64,000 bases of DNA from JBKBIP01 sp046297495 (GTDB lineage: Bacteria; Planctomycetota; Planctomycetia; Gemmatales; Gemmataceae): assembly GCA_046297495.1 (NCBI GenBank), contig JBKBIP010000015.1, positions 1 through 64,000 of the forward strand. The letters are read 5' to 3'. Position 1 is the first letter of the stretch; the number at the start of each line of letters is the position of its first letter. Positions 53,316-61,953 of this stretch are shown here, piece after piece. The notes under the pieces are model-generated. The model was not told the origin of the DNA. It did no database searches and was given only the letters and a program-made list of their open reading frames with translations. A program made the position numbers and the translations under genes.

Positions 53316-55001
53316 TCACTCCCCCTTGAACTGCGGCTGGAAGAACTCGATAGCCGACTTTAGTTGTTGCTCAATCTCCGGCGTCAGCTTGCGTTCCTGG
53401 ATCAACAGCTTGCGTACTTCCGGTTTCTGTTCGCGCATGTAGCGCAGGAATTGGTCTTCCCAGGCGGATACTTGTTTGACCGGCACTTTGTCGAGGAAGC
53501 CCTTGGTGCCGGCGTAGATGATCATGACCTGATCGACCACGTGCATCGGCTTGAACTGCGGCTGTTTGAGGATTTCGACCATGCGGTAGCCGCGGTCGAG
53601 CTGGGCTTGCGTGGCCTTGTCCAATTCGGTGCCGAGTTGGGCGAACGCCTCCAGCTCGCGGAAGGCGGCCAGGTCGAGGCGCAAGCTGCCGGCGATCTGT
53701 TTCATGGCCGGGATTTGGGCCTTGCCGCCGACGCGCGACACGCTAATGCCCACGTCAATGGCCGGGCGGACACCCGCGAAGAACAGGTCCGGTTGCAAGT
53801 AAATCTGGCCGTCGGTGATCGAAATCACATTGGTCGGAATGTACGCGGATACTTCTCCCTCCAGCGTTTCAATGATCGGCAAAGCGGTCAACGAGCCGCC
53901 GGTGTTGGCGACCTTAGCCAGCTTATGGCCGGGATGCTGCGGCAACACCTTCTTGAGGGCGTGTTCCTTCTCCAAGGGGCCAATGAAGACTACCGGCGAA
54001 TTGTCTTCCTTGCGAACGACGCTCCAATCGTCGGTGACTTGGCTCTCGTCGGCGCCGTCGGGCACGATGACCCAGCGCTCGGCCAGCTTGGCGGAGCGTT
54101 CCAGCAAGCGCGAGTGGGCATAGAAGATGTCGCCCGGATATGCTTCACGCCCTGGCGGGCGGCGCATCAAGAGGGACAGCTGGCGGTAGGAGGCGGCCTG
54201 TTTGCTCAAGTCGTCGTAGATGCACAGCGTATCGCGCCCCTGTTCATACATGTAATACTCGGCCATCGCACAGCCGGCGTAGGGGGCGATGTATTGCAGC
54301 GGGGCGGCGTCGGCGGAGGAGGCGACGACGACAATGGTATAATCCATCGCGCCATAGCGGCGCAGGTTTTCGACTACTTGCGCCACCGTCGATTCTTTTT
54401 GGCCGACGGCGACATAGACGCAGATAACGTTTTCCTCGCGCTGATTGAGGATGGCGTCCAGCGCGATGGCCGTCTTGCCGGTACGGCGGTCGCCGATGAT
54501 TAGCTCGCGTTGGCCGCGTCCGATGGGAGTCATCGAGTCGATGGCTTTCAAGCCGGTCTGCAAGGGCTGGTTCACCGGCTGGCGCTCGGCCACGCCGGGG
54601 GCGGCGGTCTCGATGGGGCGGCTCAGGTGGGTGACAATTGGCCCTTTGCCGTCCAGCGGCTCCCCCAGCGGATTGACTACCCGGCCAATCAGGGCGTCAC
54701 CGACCGGCACGCGCAGCAGCTCGCCGGTGGTGCTGACATCGTCTCCTTCGGAGATTTGCAGATAATCCCCCAAGATGATGATACCGACGGAGTTTTCCTC
54801 CAGGTTGAAGGCCACCCCCTTGACGCCGGTGCGCTTGAACTCGACCATCTCGCCGGCCATGACGCCCGTGAGTCCATAGACGCGGGCGATGCCGTCGCCG
54901 ACCTCCAACACCCGGCCGACTTCCTCGACCTGCAACTCCTCGCGGTATTGCTGAATTTCCTCAGCCAGAACTGAAACGATCTCGTCGACTTTGAATCTCA
55001 T
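53316..55001 (-). CDS. atpA: F1 ATP synthase alpha subunit with internal insertion
   Basis: 561 residues against about 505 in most bacteria. P-loop GDRRTGKTA (about 170-178), GVGISVSRVGGKAQ-like arginine finger region seen as VGISVSRVGGKAQIP (about 417). The extra length lies between LLERSAKL (about 306) and GGSLTALPIIET (about 368): some 60 residues including WVIVPDGADES and GPLEKEHALKKVLPQ. The start overlaps the end of atpH by 41 bases. Confidence 0.95.
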   Translation of the reverse strand: MRFKVDEIVSVLAEEIQQYREELQVEEVGRVLEVGDGIARVYGLTGVMAGEMVEFKRTGVKGVAFNLEENSVGIIILGDYLQISEGDDVSTTGELLRVPVGDALIGRVVNPLGEPLDGKGPIVTHLSRPIETAAPGVAERQPVNQPLQTGLKAIDSMTPIGRGQRELIIGDRRTGKTAIALDAILNQREENVICVYVAVGQKESTVAQVVENLRRYGAMDYTIVVVASSADAAPLQYIAPYAGCAMAEYYMYEQGRDTLCIYDDLSKQAASYRQLSLLMRRPPGREAYPGDIFYAHSRLLERSAKLAERWVIVPDGADESQVTDDWSVVRKEDNSPVVFIGPLEKEHALKKVLPQHPGHKLAKVANTGGSLTALPIIETLEGEVSAYIPTNVISITDGQIYLQPDLFFAGVRPAIDVGISVSRVGGKAQIPAMKQIAGSLRLDLAAFRELEAFAQLGTELDKATQAQLDRGYRMVEILKQPQFKPMHVVDQVMIIYAGTKGFLDKVPVKQVSAWEDQFLRYMREQKPEVRKLLIQERKLTPEIEQQLKSAIEFFQPQFKGE

Positions 55002-55593
55002 AGCTACTTCTCGCCATTATGTCATTGCACAGATGTTCGATGCGGGTCCGCACCGAACCGTCAAAGAGAAAATCCCCCCCCTTGATCACCAGCCCGCCGA
55101 GCAAGCTGGGATCGACGGCGTAGTCCACGACGGGTTGCCGAAACATCACCGAGCGCAAGGTTTCCACGATGCGCGCGCGTTGCTCGTCGGGCAGCGGCAC
55201 GGCGGACGTGACCAGCACGCGGCGACGGTGAGCGCGTTCATCGCGCAGCGCCCGATATTCGGCGGCTATCGTTTGCAGCAGCTCGAAGCGGCCGCGTTTG
55301 TTGAGCACCAAAAAGAAATTGAACAAGAGATCGTTGATCCGCCCCTGGAACACCTTGCGGATCAAGGCTTCTCCCCGGTCGCGGTTCATCACGTCGCTTT
55401 GCACGAGCCGGCGATAGGTGGGATCGCGCTGAAAGACATCGCGGATGAGCGCTTCCAGCTCGTCTTGCACTTCGTCCGCCTGTCCCTTGTTCTCAGCGGC
55501 TTGGAGGAGTGCCTCGGCATAGACGCGCGCGATGCGCTGGCCGGTGACATCCGAAGTGGTTTCCAGTCGGAGAGGTTCGCTGTTGTCACTCAT
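54961..55593 (-). CDS. atpH: F1 ATP synthase delta subunit
   Basis: 210 residues. RIARVYAEALLQAAENKG at the N-terminus and the C-terminal DPSLLGGLVIKGGDFLFDGSVRTRI are the delta/OSCP signatures. It joins F1 to the peripheral stalk. Its stop overlaps atpF start context by one base upstream and its own end runs 41 bases into atpA. Confidence 0.92.
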   Translation of the reverse strand: MSDNSEPLRLETTSDVTGQRIARVYAEALLQAAENKGQADEVQDELEALIRDVFQRDPTYRRLVQSDVMNRDRGEALIRKVFQGRINDLLFNFFLVLNKRGRFELLQTIAAEYRALRDERAHRRRVLVTSAVPLPDEQRARIVETLRSVMFRQPVVDYAVDPSLLGGLVIKGGDFLFDGSVRTRIEHLCNDIMARSSYEIQSRRDRFSSG

Positions 55594-56228
55594 TACTGTA
55601 AATTCTTGTATTGTTGATTCCGCTTCAGGCCCGCTTGTCGCAGTTCTTGGATGGCGTCATCGACCAACACGCGATGATCTTCCTCGGATAGTTGCCGATG
55701 CACGGCTTTGGTGGAAATCAACGTGGCGACTTGGGCCGCCTGGTTCCACAATTCTTGTAGGGCTTGGTCGCGGGCCACTTCCATCTCGCGGCGCAGGCGG
55801 TCGCGCTCGATTTGGATTTCGGCGCGGGCTTGGGTGATGAAATCTTCCTTCAAGCGTTGGGCGTCCTCGCGGGCCTCGTCGATGGCCTGGCGCACTTGCG
55901 CCCCCATCTTGGCCTTTTCCTCGTCGAGATGCGCGCGCAGGTTGGCCGCCTCTTCGCGGGCGCGGCGGGCGTCCTCGATGGCCGCCTTGATGTTTTCCTC
56001 GCGCCGCTGCAAGCCTTCGAGCATCGGCCCCCAGGCGTATTTGCGGAGGATGAACAACAGCAACAGGAACACCACGATGGTCCAGAGGGTGGTGTCGAGG
56101 GCCAGGTCCATCATGCCGCGGCGCTCGGCGCCTTCCCCCTCCGCGCTGGCGGCCAACGCATAGTGGGCCACACTGAACAGCCACAACCAGGAACTATTCA
56201 ACAGTAATGTGATCCGCCACCAACTCAT
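55593..56228 (-). CDS. atpF: F0 ATP synthase b subunit
   Basis: About 211 residues from the ATG at 56228 (the frame opens 5 codons upstream). A possible signal segment (LLLNSSWLWLFSVAHYALA) precedes the usual membrane helix (LWTIVVFLLLLFILRKYAW) and the long charged coiled coil ending in LKRNQQYKN. It forms the peripheral stalk. Longer than E. coli b because of the N-terminal segment. Confidence 0.9.
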   Translation of the reverse strand: MSWWRITLLLNSSWLWLFSVAHYALAASAEGEGAERRGMMDLALDTTLWTIVVFLLLLFILRKYAWGPMLEGLQRREENIKAAIEDARRAREEAANLRAHLDEEKAKMGAQVRQAIDEAREDAQRLKEDFITQARAEIQIERDRLRREMEVARDQALQELWNQAAQVATLISTKAVHRQLSEEDHRVLVDDAIQELRQAGLKRNQQYKNLQ

Positions 56229-56289
56229 GACGACCTCGACCAAGAGGGGATGAAACCAATATCTAGTATCTATCTGTCACCGCACCAGG

Positions 56290-56341
56290 GGATTCATTGC
56301 TGCGCGCGGACAAACAGTAGGCCGCGCGCAGCAATGAATCC
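56290..56341. repeat. 20-base-pair inverted repeat between atpF and atpE
   Basis: GGATTCATTGCTGCGCGCGG at 56290-56309 and its exact reverse complement at 56322-56341, with a 12-base loop. Related to the palindrome at 9495-9532. On the minus strand it follows atpE by 22 bases and could slow RNA decay or end part of the transcripts. Confidence 0.85.
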
Positions 56342-56362
56342 ACCGAGCCGATACCGTCCCGC

Positions 56363-56698
56363 TTAGAAAGGAGTCCCCGCTCCTAACGCCATCAAGATAC
56401 AAACGATCAAGCTGAAGAAGGTCGCCCCTTCGAGCAGGGCGGCGATGATCAGCATGGCGGTTTGAATACGGCCAGCCACCTCGGGTTGGCGGGCCATACT
56501 CTCCAAAGCCGAGGAACCGATCCGACCAAAACCCCAGCCCGCGCCGATGATCGTGAGGGCCGCCCCCAGCCCCGCGCCGACAGCGGCCCCGGACAGCACC
56601 ACGGTATTGGGATATTGGACTGTCTCCTGCGCCAGCGCGGGACTGGCCATCAGCAACAGCACGACCATCACTAGACAAACGATTTGCAGTGCTTTCAT
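56363..56698 (-). CDS. atpE: F0 ATP synthase c subunit
   Basis: 111 residues. A signal-like N-terminus (MKALQIVCLVMVVLLLMASPALA) precedes two helices: GAAVGAGLGAALTIIGAGWG and MLIIAALLEGATFFSLIVC, with the ion-binding Glu in ALLEGATFF. RQPEVAG forms the polar loop contacting gamma and epsilon. The c ring carries protons or sodium; I do not see the full set of sodium ligands, so proton use is more likely. Confidence 0.92.
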   Translation of the reverse strand: MKALQIVCLVMVVLLLMASPALAQETVQYPNTVVLSGAAVGAGLGAALTIIGAGWGFGRIGSSALESMARQPEVAGRIQTAMLIIAALLEGATFFSLIVCILMALGAGTPF

Positions 56699-56753
56699 GG
56701 AATCAATTACTCCTGCTTTACGTATCACCAAAAAAATCCGCCGAGAACCGGCA

Positions 56754-56815
56754 AGCGGGGGTCGTTAGGCCCCTGGTGCCTCGTCAACACCGAGGGCCGC
56801 ACAGCCCCCGCTCCC
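56754..56815. repeat. Nested palindrome between atpE and atpB
   Basis: AGCGGGGG (56754) pairs with CCCCCGCT (56812), with inner GGCCCCTGGTG / CACCGAGGGCC. The same arrangement recurs at 62871-62933 and, degraded, at 62224-62281, so it is a dispersed repeat inserted in the operon. Confidence 0.65.
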
Positions 56816-56831
56816 TTTTCCGGATCGTTTC

Positions 56832-57839
56832 TTAATGTTCAGGGTGTAGCGTCATCCCCATGAACAGGGAGGTCAAAAAGACAAAGATGTACGCTTGCAA
56901 GAACGCCACGAACAATTCCAACAAACTAAGAGCCACCACGCCCAGCACACTGGCGAACGTGATGCTGGCCCACAACCCGAAGCCGGTGTTGCCCGCCATG
57001 ACAATAAATAACAAAATCATGGACAGTACGGTATGCCCTGCCAACATATTGGCGAACAAGCGCACGGCTAACACGAAGCATTTCAGCACGTGCCCCACCA
57101 TTTCGATGCCGAAGATCAACGGCTTGATGACGTAGCCCATGCCAAAGGGGATGTCCATGTGCGGCCACTGGGACTCGAAATAATGCACGAAGCCCATCTT
57201 GGCGATGGCCGCCCCGTGGATGGCGAAGAAGGCGACCAAAGCCAAGCCGCCGGTGACATAGATGCTGGCGGTTGGCGACCCCGCCAGCGGAATCATGCCG
57301 AGCAAGTTGCAGAACAAGACGTATAAGAACAAGGTCCACAGGAAGGGAACGTACTTGTCGGCGTCATGTTCGCCGATGTTGGGCCGGGCCACTTGATCCC
57401 GGATGAAGGTGAGCAGCACTTCAAACGTGTTATCCCAGCGGCCGCGCGGCGGTTCGCCGGTTCGCAGGCGTCTGGCCAAGGGAACATAAATGGCAATGAT
57501 CAGCCCGGCGGCGACCAGCTGCAAGATCATGTACTTGGTGACTTGCAGCAGGGTGATACCAAAGACACGAATTTTCGGCAACGGTATGTAGGTGTGCATG
57601 GGACCATGCCACTCCCCCCAATCATCCACATGCTCAAAGGGATCAACTTTTTTCTCGGCGTGTTTCTTCGCGTCGTGGTGCTCGGCATGCGGCGTGGTTT
57701 CGGCGGCGGAATCGTGGGGGAGCGGCGGCGCGCCCCATGCCAGCGGCACTGTCATGCCCATGAGCGCCAGCCCCACCGCCAATGGCACGGACCAGCGCCC
57801 GGTCCGTTGGTGCTCGTCGATTTGCTGATCCTGTGTCAT
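56832..57839 (-). CDS. atpB: F0 ATP synthase a subunit
   Basis: 335 residues. A signal-like helix (VGLALMGMTVPLAWG) and a His/Lys-rich linker (HAEHHDAKKHAEKK) precede the channel domain. The essential Arg is in FVLAVRLFANMLAGHTVLSM (about residue 265). TKYMILQLVAAGLIIAIYVP and LWTLFLYVLFCNLLGMIPL are the other conserved helices. The extended N-terminus is unlike E. coli. Confidence 0.93.
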   Translation of the reverse strand: MTQDQQIDEHQRTGRWSVPLAVGLALMGMTVPLAWGAPPLPHDSAAETTPHAEHHDAKKHAEKKVDPFEHVDDWGEWHGPMHTYIPLPKIRVFGITLLQVTKYMILQLVAAGLIIAIYVPLARRLRTGEPPRGRWDNTFEVLLTFIRDQVARPNIGEHDADKYVPFLWTLFLYVLFCNLLGMIPLAGSPTASIYVTGGLALVAFFAIHGAAIAKMGFVHYFESQWPHMDIPFGMGYVIKPLIFGIEMVGHVLKCFVLAVRLFANMLAGHTVLSMILLFIVMAGNTGFGLWASITFASVLGVVALSLLELFVAFLQAYIFVFLTSLFMGMTLHPEH

Positions 57840-57855
57840 AAAGTGCGTTTCCGAC

Positions 57856-58254
57856 TTATTGCACGAAATTCGAGTCCTCGCCGCTGGCGGCTCGCGCCGA
57901 CACCATCAGGCCGATCTCCAGCGCCAAGGTGAAGAGGTAAAAACCTAAGAGCCACAACCAAAAGGCCGGCTGACGAAAATTCGGCGCGCTGAGGGCCAGC
58001 GCCAAACCACTCCCCAACACCACGATCATGCGCATGCCCATGCCCCCCAACACCACCAACAAGGCCAGCTCTGGTTGCCGAGCATCGACTCGCCCCGCCC
58101 ACCAGAGGGTCAGGGCGGCGGGTACCAAGCACAGCACGGCGGCCACCGTGCCGAATAGCACGGCTTGATCGCCGAATAGCCAGCGAGCCGGGTAGATAGT
58201 CACCACCCAGGCGGTCAATGACCCTAAAAACAAAGGTCCCAGTCGCGCTTTCAC
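57856..58254 (-). CDS. ATP synthase accessory membrane protein (AtpI/AtpR-like)
   Basis: 132 residues with four hydrophobic helices (LFLGSLTAWVVTIYPARW, LFGTVAAVLCLVPAALTLWW, LALLVVLGGMGMRMIVVLG, FWLWLLGFYLFTLALEIGLM). The GTG start overlaps the AtpZ-like stop (GTGA); the longer open frame is not used. Position before atpB matches AtpI/AtpR assembly proteins. Confidence 0.7.
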   Translation of the reverse strand: MKARLGPLFLGSLTAWVVTIYPARWLFGDQAVLFGTVAAVLCLVPAALTLWWAGRVDARQPELALLVVLGGMGMRMIVVLGSGLALALSAPNFRQPAFWLWLLGFYLFTLALEIGLMVSARAASGEDSNFVQ

Positions 58255-58532
58255 CTGGAATCCTGCCGTGGTTGGTTGGAACCGTCGTGGTTGTAGCGGT
58301 TGGTAATGGCTATCAGGTGGACAATGCCGACCACCAAGCCCAGCACGGCGCCGACGACGACCCCCCACGGGGTCCAACTCAGGTAGTAATCCAAGGCAAT
58401 CCCGATCCCTACCGGCACCACCATTTCCAACCCCACTTGGGCCAGACTCATGTAGAGTCCCATTTCCCGGGGAGAAAGAGGGCCGCGCTGCATGGGACCT
58501 CCTCCCAAACCCTTGGGTGAGGATGGACGCAT
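58251..58532 (-). CDS. AtpZ/AtpI-family protein
   Basis: 93 residues. Two helices (GLYMSLAQVGLEMVVPVGIGIALDYYL and WGVVVGAVLGLVVGIVHLIAI) with the family's GLGxxGGLWLD-like features. First gene of the ATP synthase operon; such proteins help c-ring assembly or magnesium uptake. ATG at 58532 chosen, with a TTG one codon before. Confidence 0.75.
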   Translation of the reverse strand: MRPSSPKGLGGGPMQRGPLSPREMGLYMSLAQVGLEMVVPVGIGIALDYYLSWTPWGVVVGAVLGLVVGIVHLIAITNRYNHDGSNQPRQDSR

Positions 58533-58787
58533 CAATTGGTTGGTGGTGCGTTCGTGCTTGGCAAGCCGTGCGGGGGTATTCTCGGAACCCGCGCTCGAAA
58601 GTCAACTATATTCGCGCAACTTTTCAGTCCCCGGATAAATTTTCGCATAACTCCTTATCATCCTAATCGATCCGTTTGCTCCATTTTCCACGAACCCGAC
58701 GCTTGGATTGGAAAGAGCAACCCGGGACGATCCACCAAGTTTGCCTATTCCAACGAACGTAAACCACGTTTTCCACGAGAATTATAG
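58533..58787. other. Upstream region of the ATP synthase operon
   Basis: About 255 bases without a gene. It should hold the minus-strand operon promoter. I see only weak -10-like hexamers (for example TATAGT near 58610 on the minus strand) without a convincing -35. Confidence 0.3.
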
Positions 58788-58816
58788 TTGACAACGGATC
58801 ATTCATCGTTTATGAT
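58788..58816 (+). promoter_or_regulatory. Consensus-like sigma70 promoter
   Basis: TTGACA at 58788-58793 is a perfect -35; TATGAT at 58811-58816 is the -10; spacing is 17. It is the best promoter in the window and points at the structured segment 58823-58982. Confidence 0.7.
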
Positions 58817-58822
58817 GAGCAA

Positions 58823-58985
58823 GCGAAGCGGGTTAGGGGGAGTAGCCAAAGTAAAATCATCCCGATCCTGGGATGCGAAGTGATCCACCACGGGGCTTAG
58901 CTGTGCCACACAACCCAACAAGGTTTTAGACCAACAGCCAAACACGGAGGCAACCGCTTAAAGAGAATGGCTTGCCTTTTTTCAC
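58823..58985 (+). ncRNA. Candidate small structured RNA or leader
   Basis: A roughly 160-base segment between a strong promoter and a T6 run. AAGCGGGTT (58826-58834) can pair with AACCGCTT (58952-58959) to close the molecule; CATCCC-GATCCT-GGGATG (58858-58875) is an internal hairpin. GGCAACC (58949-58955) can instead pair with GG(C)TTGCC (58969-58976) to make a terminator before TTTTTT. It is not a tRNA, tmRNA or RNase P RNA by eye; a 6S-like RNA or an attenuating leader of the DUF4912 gene are options. Confidence 0.45.
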
Positions 58986-59210
58986 CCAACCCGTTCTGTC
59001 CCAGGGTCCTAGACCGTCCTATTCAGCCTCACATACCTCCAGCTGCCTCCCCCGGTGCTCGTCTCGACGGTGACGCTGCGCACTGGACATGTTCTAAGTC
59101 GAAGTCCTTCCTGGAACGGACCGCCGGGAAATCGGTGTCGCGGCAGGACGCTCTTCTTTTTCCTATTATCTTGTGCCTGTCTCACGCAGGTGCCGACGGA
59201 GTTGAAATGT

Positions 59211-60302
59211 ATGACCAGTGACCAGTTGCGGGCCTGCACGAAAAAGACGTTGGCGGACATGGCCCGACAAAAAGGCATCCGTGGGTGGCACGCGATGCGC
59301 AAAGAGGAACTGATCGAAACCTTGGCCAGCATCCCCTCGAAGTCGGCCAAAGCCGCTCGGCCCCGCACGCAAATCGCCGCGGCGCGCAACACGTCCGGCA
59401 CTGCCGCGAGTGCCGAGGAACAAGTCGAACGCAGTAAGTATGATGTCGGCGTCCCCACCAAGGACTTGTCCGCCAAGGTGCCTAAGCATCTCCCCACAGG
59501 CTACGGCAAGGATCGCATCGTCGTCATGGTGCGCGATCCGTATTGGTTGCACGCCTACTGGGAGCTGACCCGGCAAGCCATCCAGCGTGCGGAAGCGGCC
59601 TTGGGACAGGACTGGCACGGCGCCCGCCCCATCCTGCGCCTGCTCGACGTCAGCGCCCAAGAGATCAGCAGCACCGCCGAATCCATCCTCCGCGACATCG
59701 ACATCCACGGCGGCTGCAACAATTGGTATATCGAAGTCAGCGAGCCGCCCCGCTCCTTCCGCGTGGACATCGGCTATCTGGCTCGTAGTGGCCGCTTTTA
59801 CGTCCTGGCCCGTTCCAACGTCGTCACCACCCCCCGCGCTGGCGTCAGCGATGTCATCGATGAGAACTGGGCCGACATCGACCTCCAGAAGGCCGAGCGC
59901 ATTTACGCCATGTCCGCCGGCTTCGACCCTAACGCCAGCAGTCTGGAACTCAAGCAGCTATTCGAGGAACGCCTCCGCCGCCCGCTCGGTTCCCCCGCCG
60001 TTACCAGCTTCGGCTCCGGCGCCTATCCCCCCGGCAAAGCCCGCAAGTTTTGGTTCCAGATCGACGCCGAGCTGATCGTGTACGGCGCCACCGAGCCAAG
60101 CGCCCGCGTCACGTTGCAAGGAGAACCAGTCAAGCTGCGCCCCGACGGCACCTTCACCATGCGTTTCAGCTTGCCCGACAGCCGGCAAATCATCCCCGCC
60201 GTGGCCGCCTCCGCCGACGGCATCGAGGAACGCACCATCGTCCTGGCCATCGAACGCAACACCAAGATGCTCGAACCACTGATTCATGAACTGAACGAAT
60301 AA
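59211..60302 (+). CDS. DUF4912 protein with N-terminal SAP-like domain
   Basis: 363 residues. The N-terminus (LRACTKKTLADMARQKGI, MRKEELIETLA) resembles a SAP or Rho N-terminal helical domain. DUF4912 covers about residues 110-270 (YGKDRIVVMVRDPYWLHAYWEL, CNNWYIEVSEPPRSFRVDIGY); the C-terminus has an Ig-like segment (FQIDAELIVYGATEPSARV). Function not established. I chose the ATG at 59211, with GGAG about 12 bases upstream; the frame is open 52 codons further. Confidence 0.78.
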   Translation: MTSDQLRACTKKTLADMARQKGIRGWHAMRKEELIETLASIPSKSAKAARPRTQIAAARNTSGTAASAEEQVERSKYDVGVPTKDLSAKVPKHLPTGYGKDRIVVMVRDPYWLHAYWELTRQAIQRAEAALGQDWHGARPILRLLDVSAQEISSTAESILRDIDIHGGCNNWYIEVSEPPRSFRVDIGYLARSGRFYVLARSNVVTTPRAGVSDVIDENWADIDLQKAERIYAMSAGFDPNASSLELKQLFEERLRRPLGSPAVTSFGSGAYPPGKARKFWFQIDAELIVYGATEPSARVTLQGEPVKLRPDGTFTMRFSLPDSRQIIPAVAASADGIEERTIVLAIERNTKMLEPLIHELNE

Positions 60303-60330
60303 TAAGACAAAATCGAAGATGGCATGATTC

Positions 60331-60367
60331 ACAGGTCAGGAGTCGCCACCGACGACCCCTGACCTGT
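60331..60367 (+). terminator. Hairpin after the DUF4912 gene
   Basis: ACAGGTCAGG and CCTGACCTGT form a 10-base-pair stem, extendable by TCG/CGA. No long T run follows, so it may act with Rho. Confidence 0.5.
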
Positions 60368-60455
60368 GGTGTTTATACTCCACGAGTTCGCTTGCCCTGA
60401 CAAGACTCGCGCCGTTATCATAACAGGGAATTCCTGGTCCCAACGGAGGTTCCTC

Positions 60456-61214
60456 ATGCCGCGCTGGTTTACTAGTCTGCTGGTTGCCATTCTGGTTACG
60501 GCCATCCCAGCCGCCGCCGAAACCAAGGAAGTGACTATTCGTTGGCATGGACAGTCGTTCTTCGAGCTGGAAACCAGCCAGGGGACGCGCGTCGTGTTCG
60601 ATCCGCACGCCATCGATGCCTATGGCCGCAAGACCGTGAAGGCCGACGTGGTGTTGATCAGCCATTTTCACAATGACCACACCCAGATGAGCGCCATCGA
60701 GAACGCCGACAAGGTGAAAGTGTTTCAGGGGCTGAAAATCGAGCGTCGCCGCGAGGAATGGAATGACATCGATGAAAAGTTTCGAGACGTGCGCATTCGC
60801 ACCGTGGGGGTGTATCACGATTTGTCCCAGGGCATGGAACGGGGCAAAAACGCCGTGTTCATCGTGGAAGCGGATGGCATGCGTTTCGTCCATCTCGGTG
60901 ACTTGGGGCACGAATTGACCCCCCATCAGCTCAAGGCCATCGGCCCGGTTGATGTGTTGATGATTCCCGTGGGGGGCGTGTACACCCTCAACGGCAGCGA
61001 GGCCAAGGAGGTCGTGCAACAGCTGAAACCCAGTAAATACATCTTGCCGATGCACTATGGCACCAAGGTCTTCGACGCTGTCTTGCCGGTCGATGAATTC
61101 CTCGACGAAGAAGACCCCCAAAATATCCGCAAATCGCTGCTGACCAACAAACTCGTCGTCGATGGCAATTTCAAGCCCGCCGCGCCGGTGATCGTGATAT
61201 TGGGATGGAAGTAA
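60456..61214 (+). CDS. Exported metallo-beta-lactamase-fold hydrolase
   Basis: 252 residues. A signal peptide (SLLVAILVTAIPAAA) precedes the UlaG/COG2220-like fold: WHGQSFFELET, DPHAIDAY, the metal motif SHFHNDHT, then VHLGDLGHEL and LPMHYGT. Substrate unknown; relatives act on lactones or nucleic acids. GGAGG lies 7 bases before the ATG at 60456. Converges on a HEAT protein gene. Confidence 0.82.
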   Translation: MPRWFTSLLVAILVTAIPAAAETKEVTIRWHGQSFFELETSQGTRVVFDPHAIDAYGRKTVKADVVLISHFHNDHTQMSAIENADKVKVFQGLKIERRREEWNDIDEKFRDVRIRTVGVYHDLSQGMERGKNAVFIVEADGMRFVHLGDLGHELTPHQLKAIGPVDVLMIPVGGVYTLNGSEAKEVVQQLKPSKYILPMHYGTKVFDAVLPVDEFLDEEDPQNIRKSLLTNKLVVDGNFKPAAPVIVILGWK

Positions 61215-61240
61215 AGAATCAATGATTCGAATAATGGCTC

Positions 61241-61276
61241 GTTTCGCGCTGACGTTCAGACATCCCACGCGAAACG
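61241..61276. terminator. Bidirectional hairpin between convergent genes
   Basis: CGTTTCGCG at 61241-61249 and CGCGAAACG at 61268-61276 form a 9-base-pair stem between the hydrolase and HEAT genes. Confidence 0.45.
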
Positions 61277-61290
61277 ATGGGTCAAGACGT

Positions 61291-61953
61291 TCAGCGGCGT
61301 GATTCAATGATTTCCAGGGCGAACTCGGCACTCTTGCGGACGTCGCGGTCGGCGTCGTGGCGGCTAGCTTGTTGCAGCGCGGGCAGAGCGCGTGGCGAGC
61401 CGATCAGACCAAGGGCACGGGCGGCGGCTTCGCGGACGGCGGGGCTGTGATCGCCAGCCAGCGTGGCGGCCAGTGGGTCGATGGCTTGTTCCACCCGCAT
61501 CCGGCCCAGCTGGGTCGCACTTTGAAAACGCGTCCCTTCTTCCGTGCTCGATAGATCGGCCAAATAGCGGTTCACATCCCCCTGCCGACTGACAGGGGCC
61601 AACGGCGTCGGCGCGTGCAGTGGCGTCGGGGCGGGGAGCGGCGTGGACGGCAGCGGCGTCGGTTCGGGAGCGAGGTACGTCGGCGGCTGATAGAGCGGCT
61701 GCACGACAGTAGCTGGCTGTTGCACGACCACGGGGGCCGGTTGCACGTACACTGGAGCGGGAACCACCACAGGATAATAAGGCCGATAAATGTAACGCGG
61801 GCCATAGTAACACGGCGGCCGATACGGGCGGTAATAGCCACAACCCGGCACGTCGATATTGAGGCCGAACGACCATTTGCCACTAGCTTGCGCAGCTGAC
61901 GGACTCAGTCCCCAAACCAGCGCCATGATTCCCAGGCCGCGAAATACCTTCAT
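61291..61953 (-). CDS. Secreted Pro/Tyr-rich HEAT-repeat protein
   Basis: 220 residues. Signal peptide (about 1-23, ending AQASG), a Tyr/Pro-rich segment (YYRPYRPPCYYGPRYIYRP), a Pro/Thr linker with PxPLPxPTPL repeats, and two HEAT units near the C-terminus (AIDPLAATLAGDHSPAVREAAARALG, DADRDVRKSAEFALEII). Probably a periplasmic or surface protein with a protein-binding end. Function unknown. Confidence 0.7.
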   Translation of the reverse strand: MKVFRGLGIMALVWGLSPSAAQASGKWSFGLNIDVPGCGYYRPYRPPCYYGPRYIYRPYYPVVVPAPVYVQPAPVVVQQPATVVQPLYQPPTYLAPEPTPLPSTPLPAPTPLHAPTPLAPVSRQGDVNRYLADLSSTEEGTRFQSATQLGRMRVEQAIDPLAATLAGDHSPAVREAAARALGLIGSPRALPALQQASRHDADRDVRKSAEFALEIIESRR

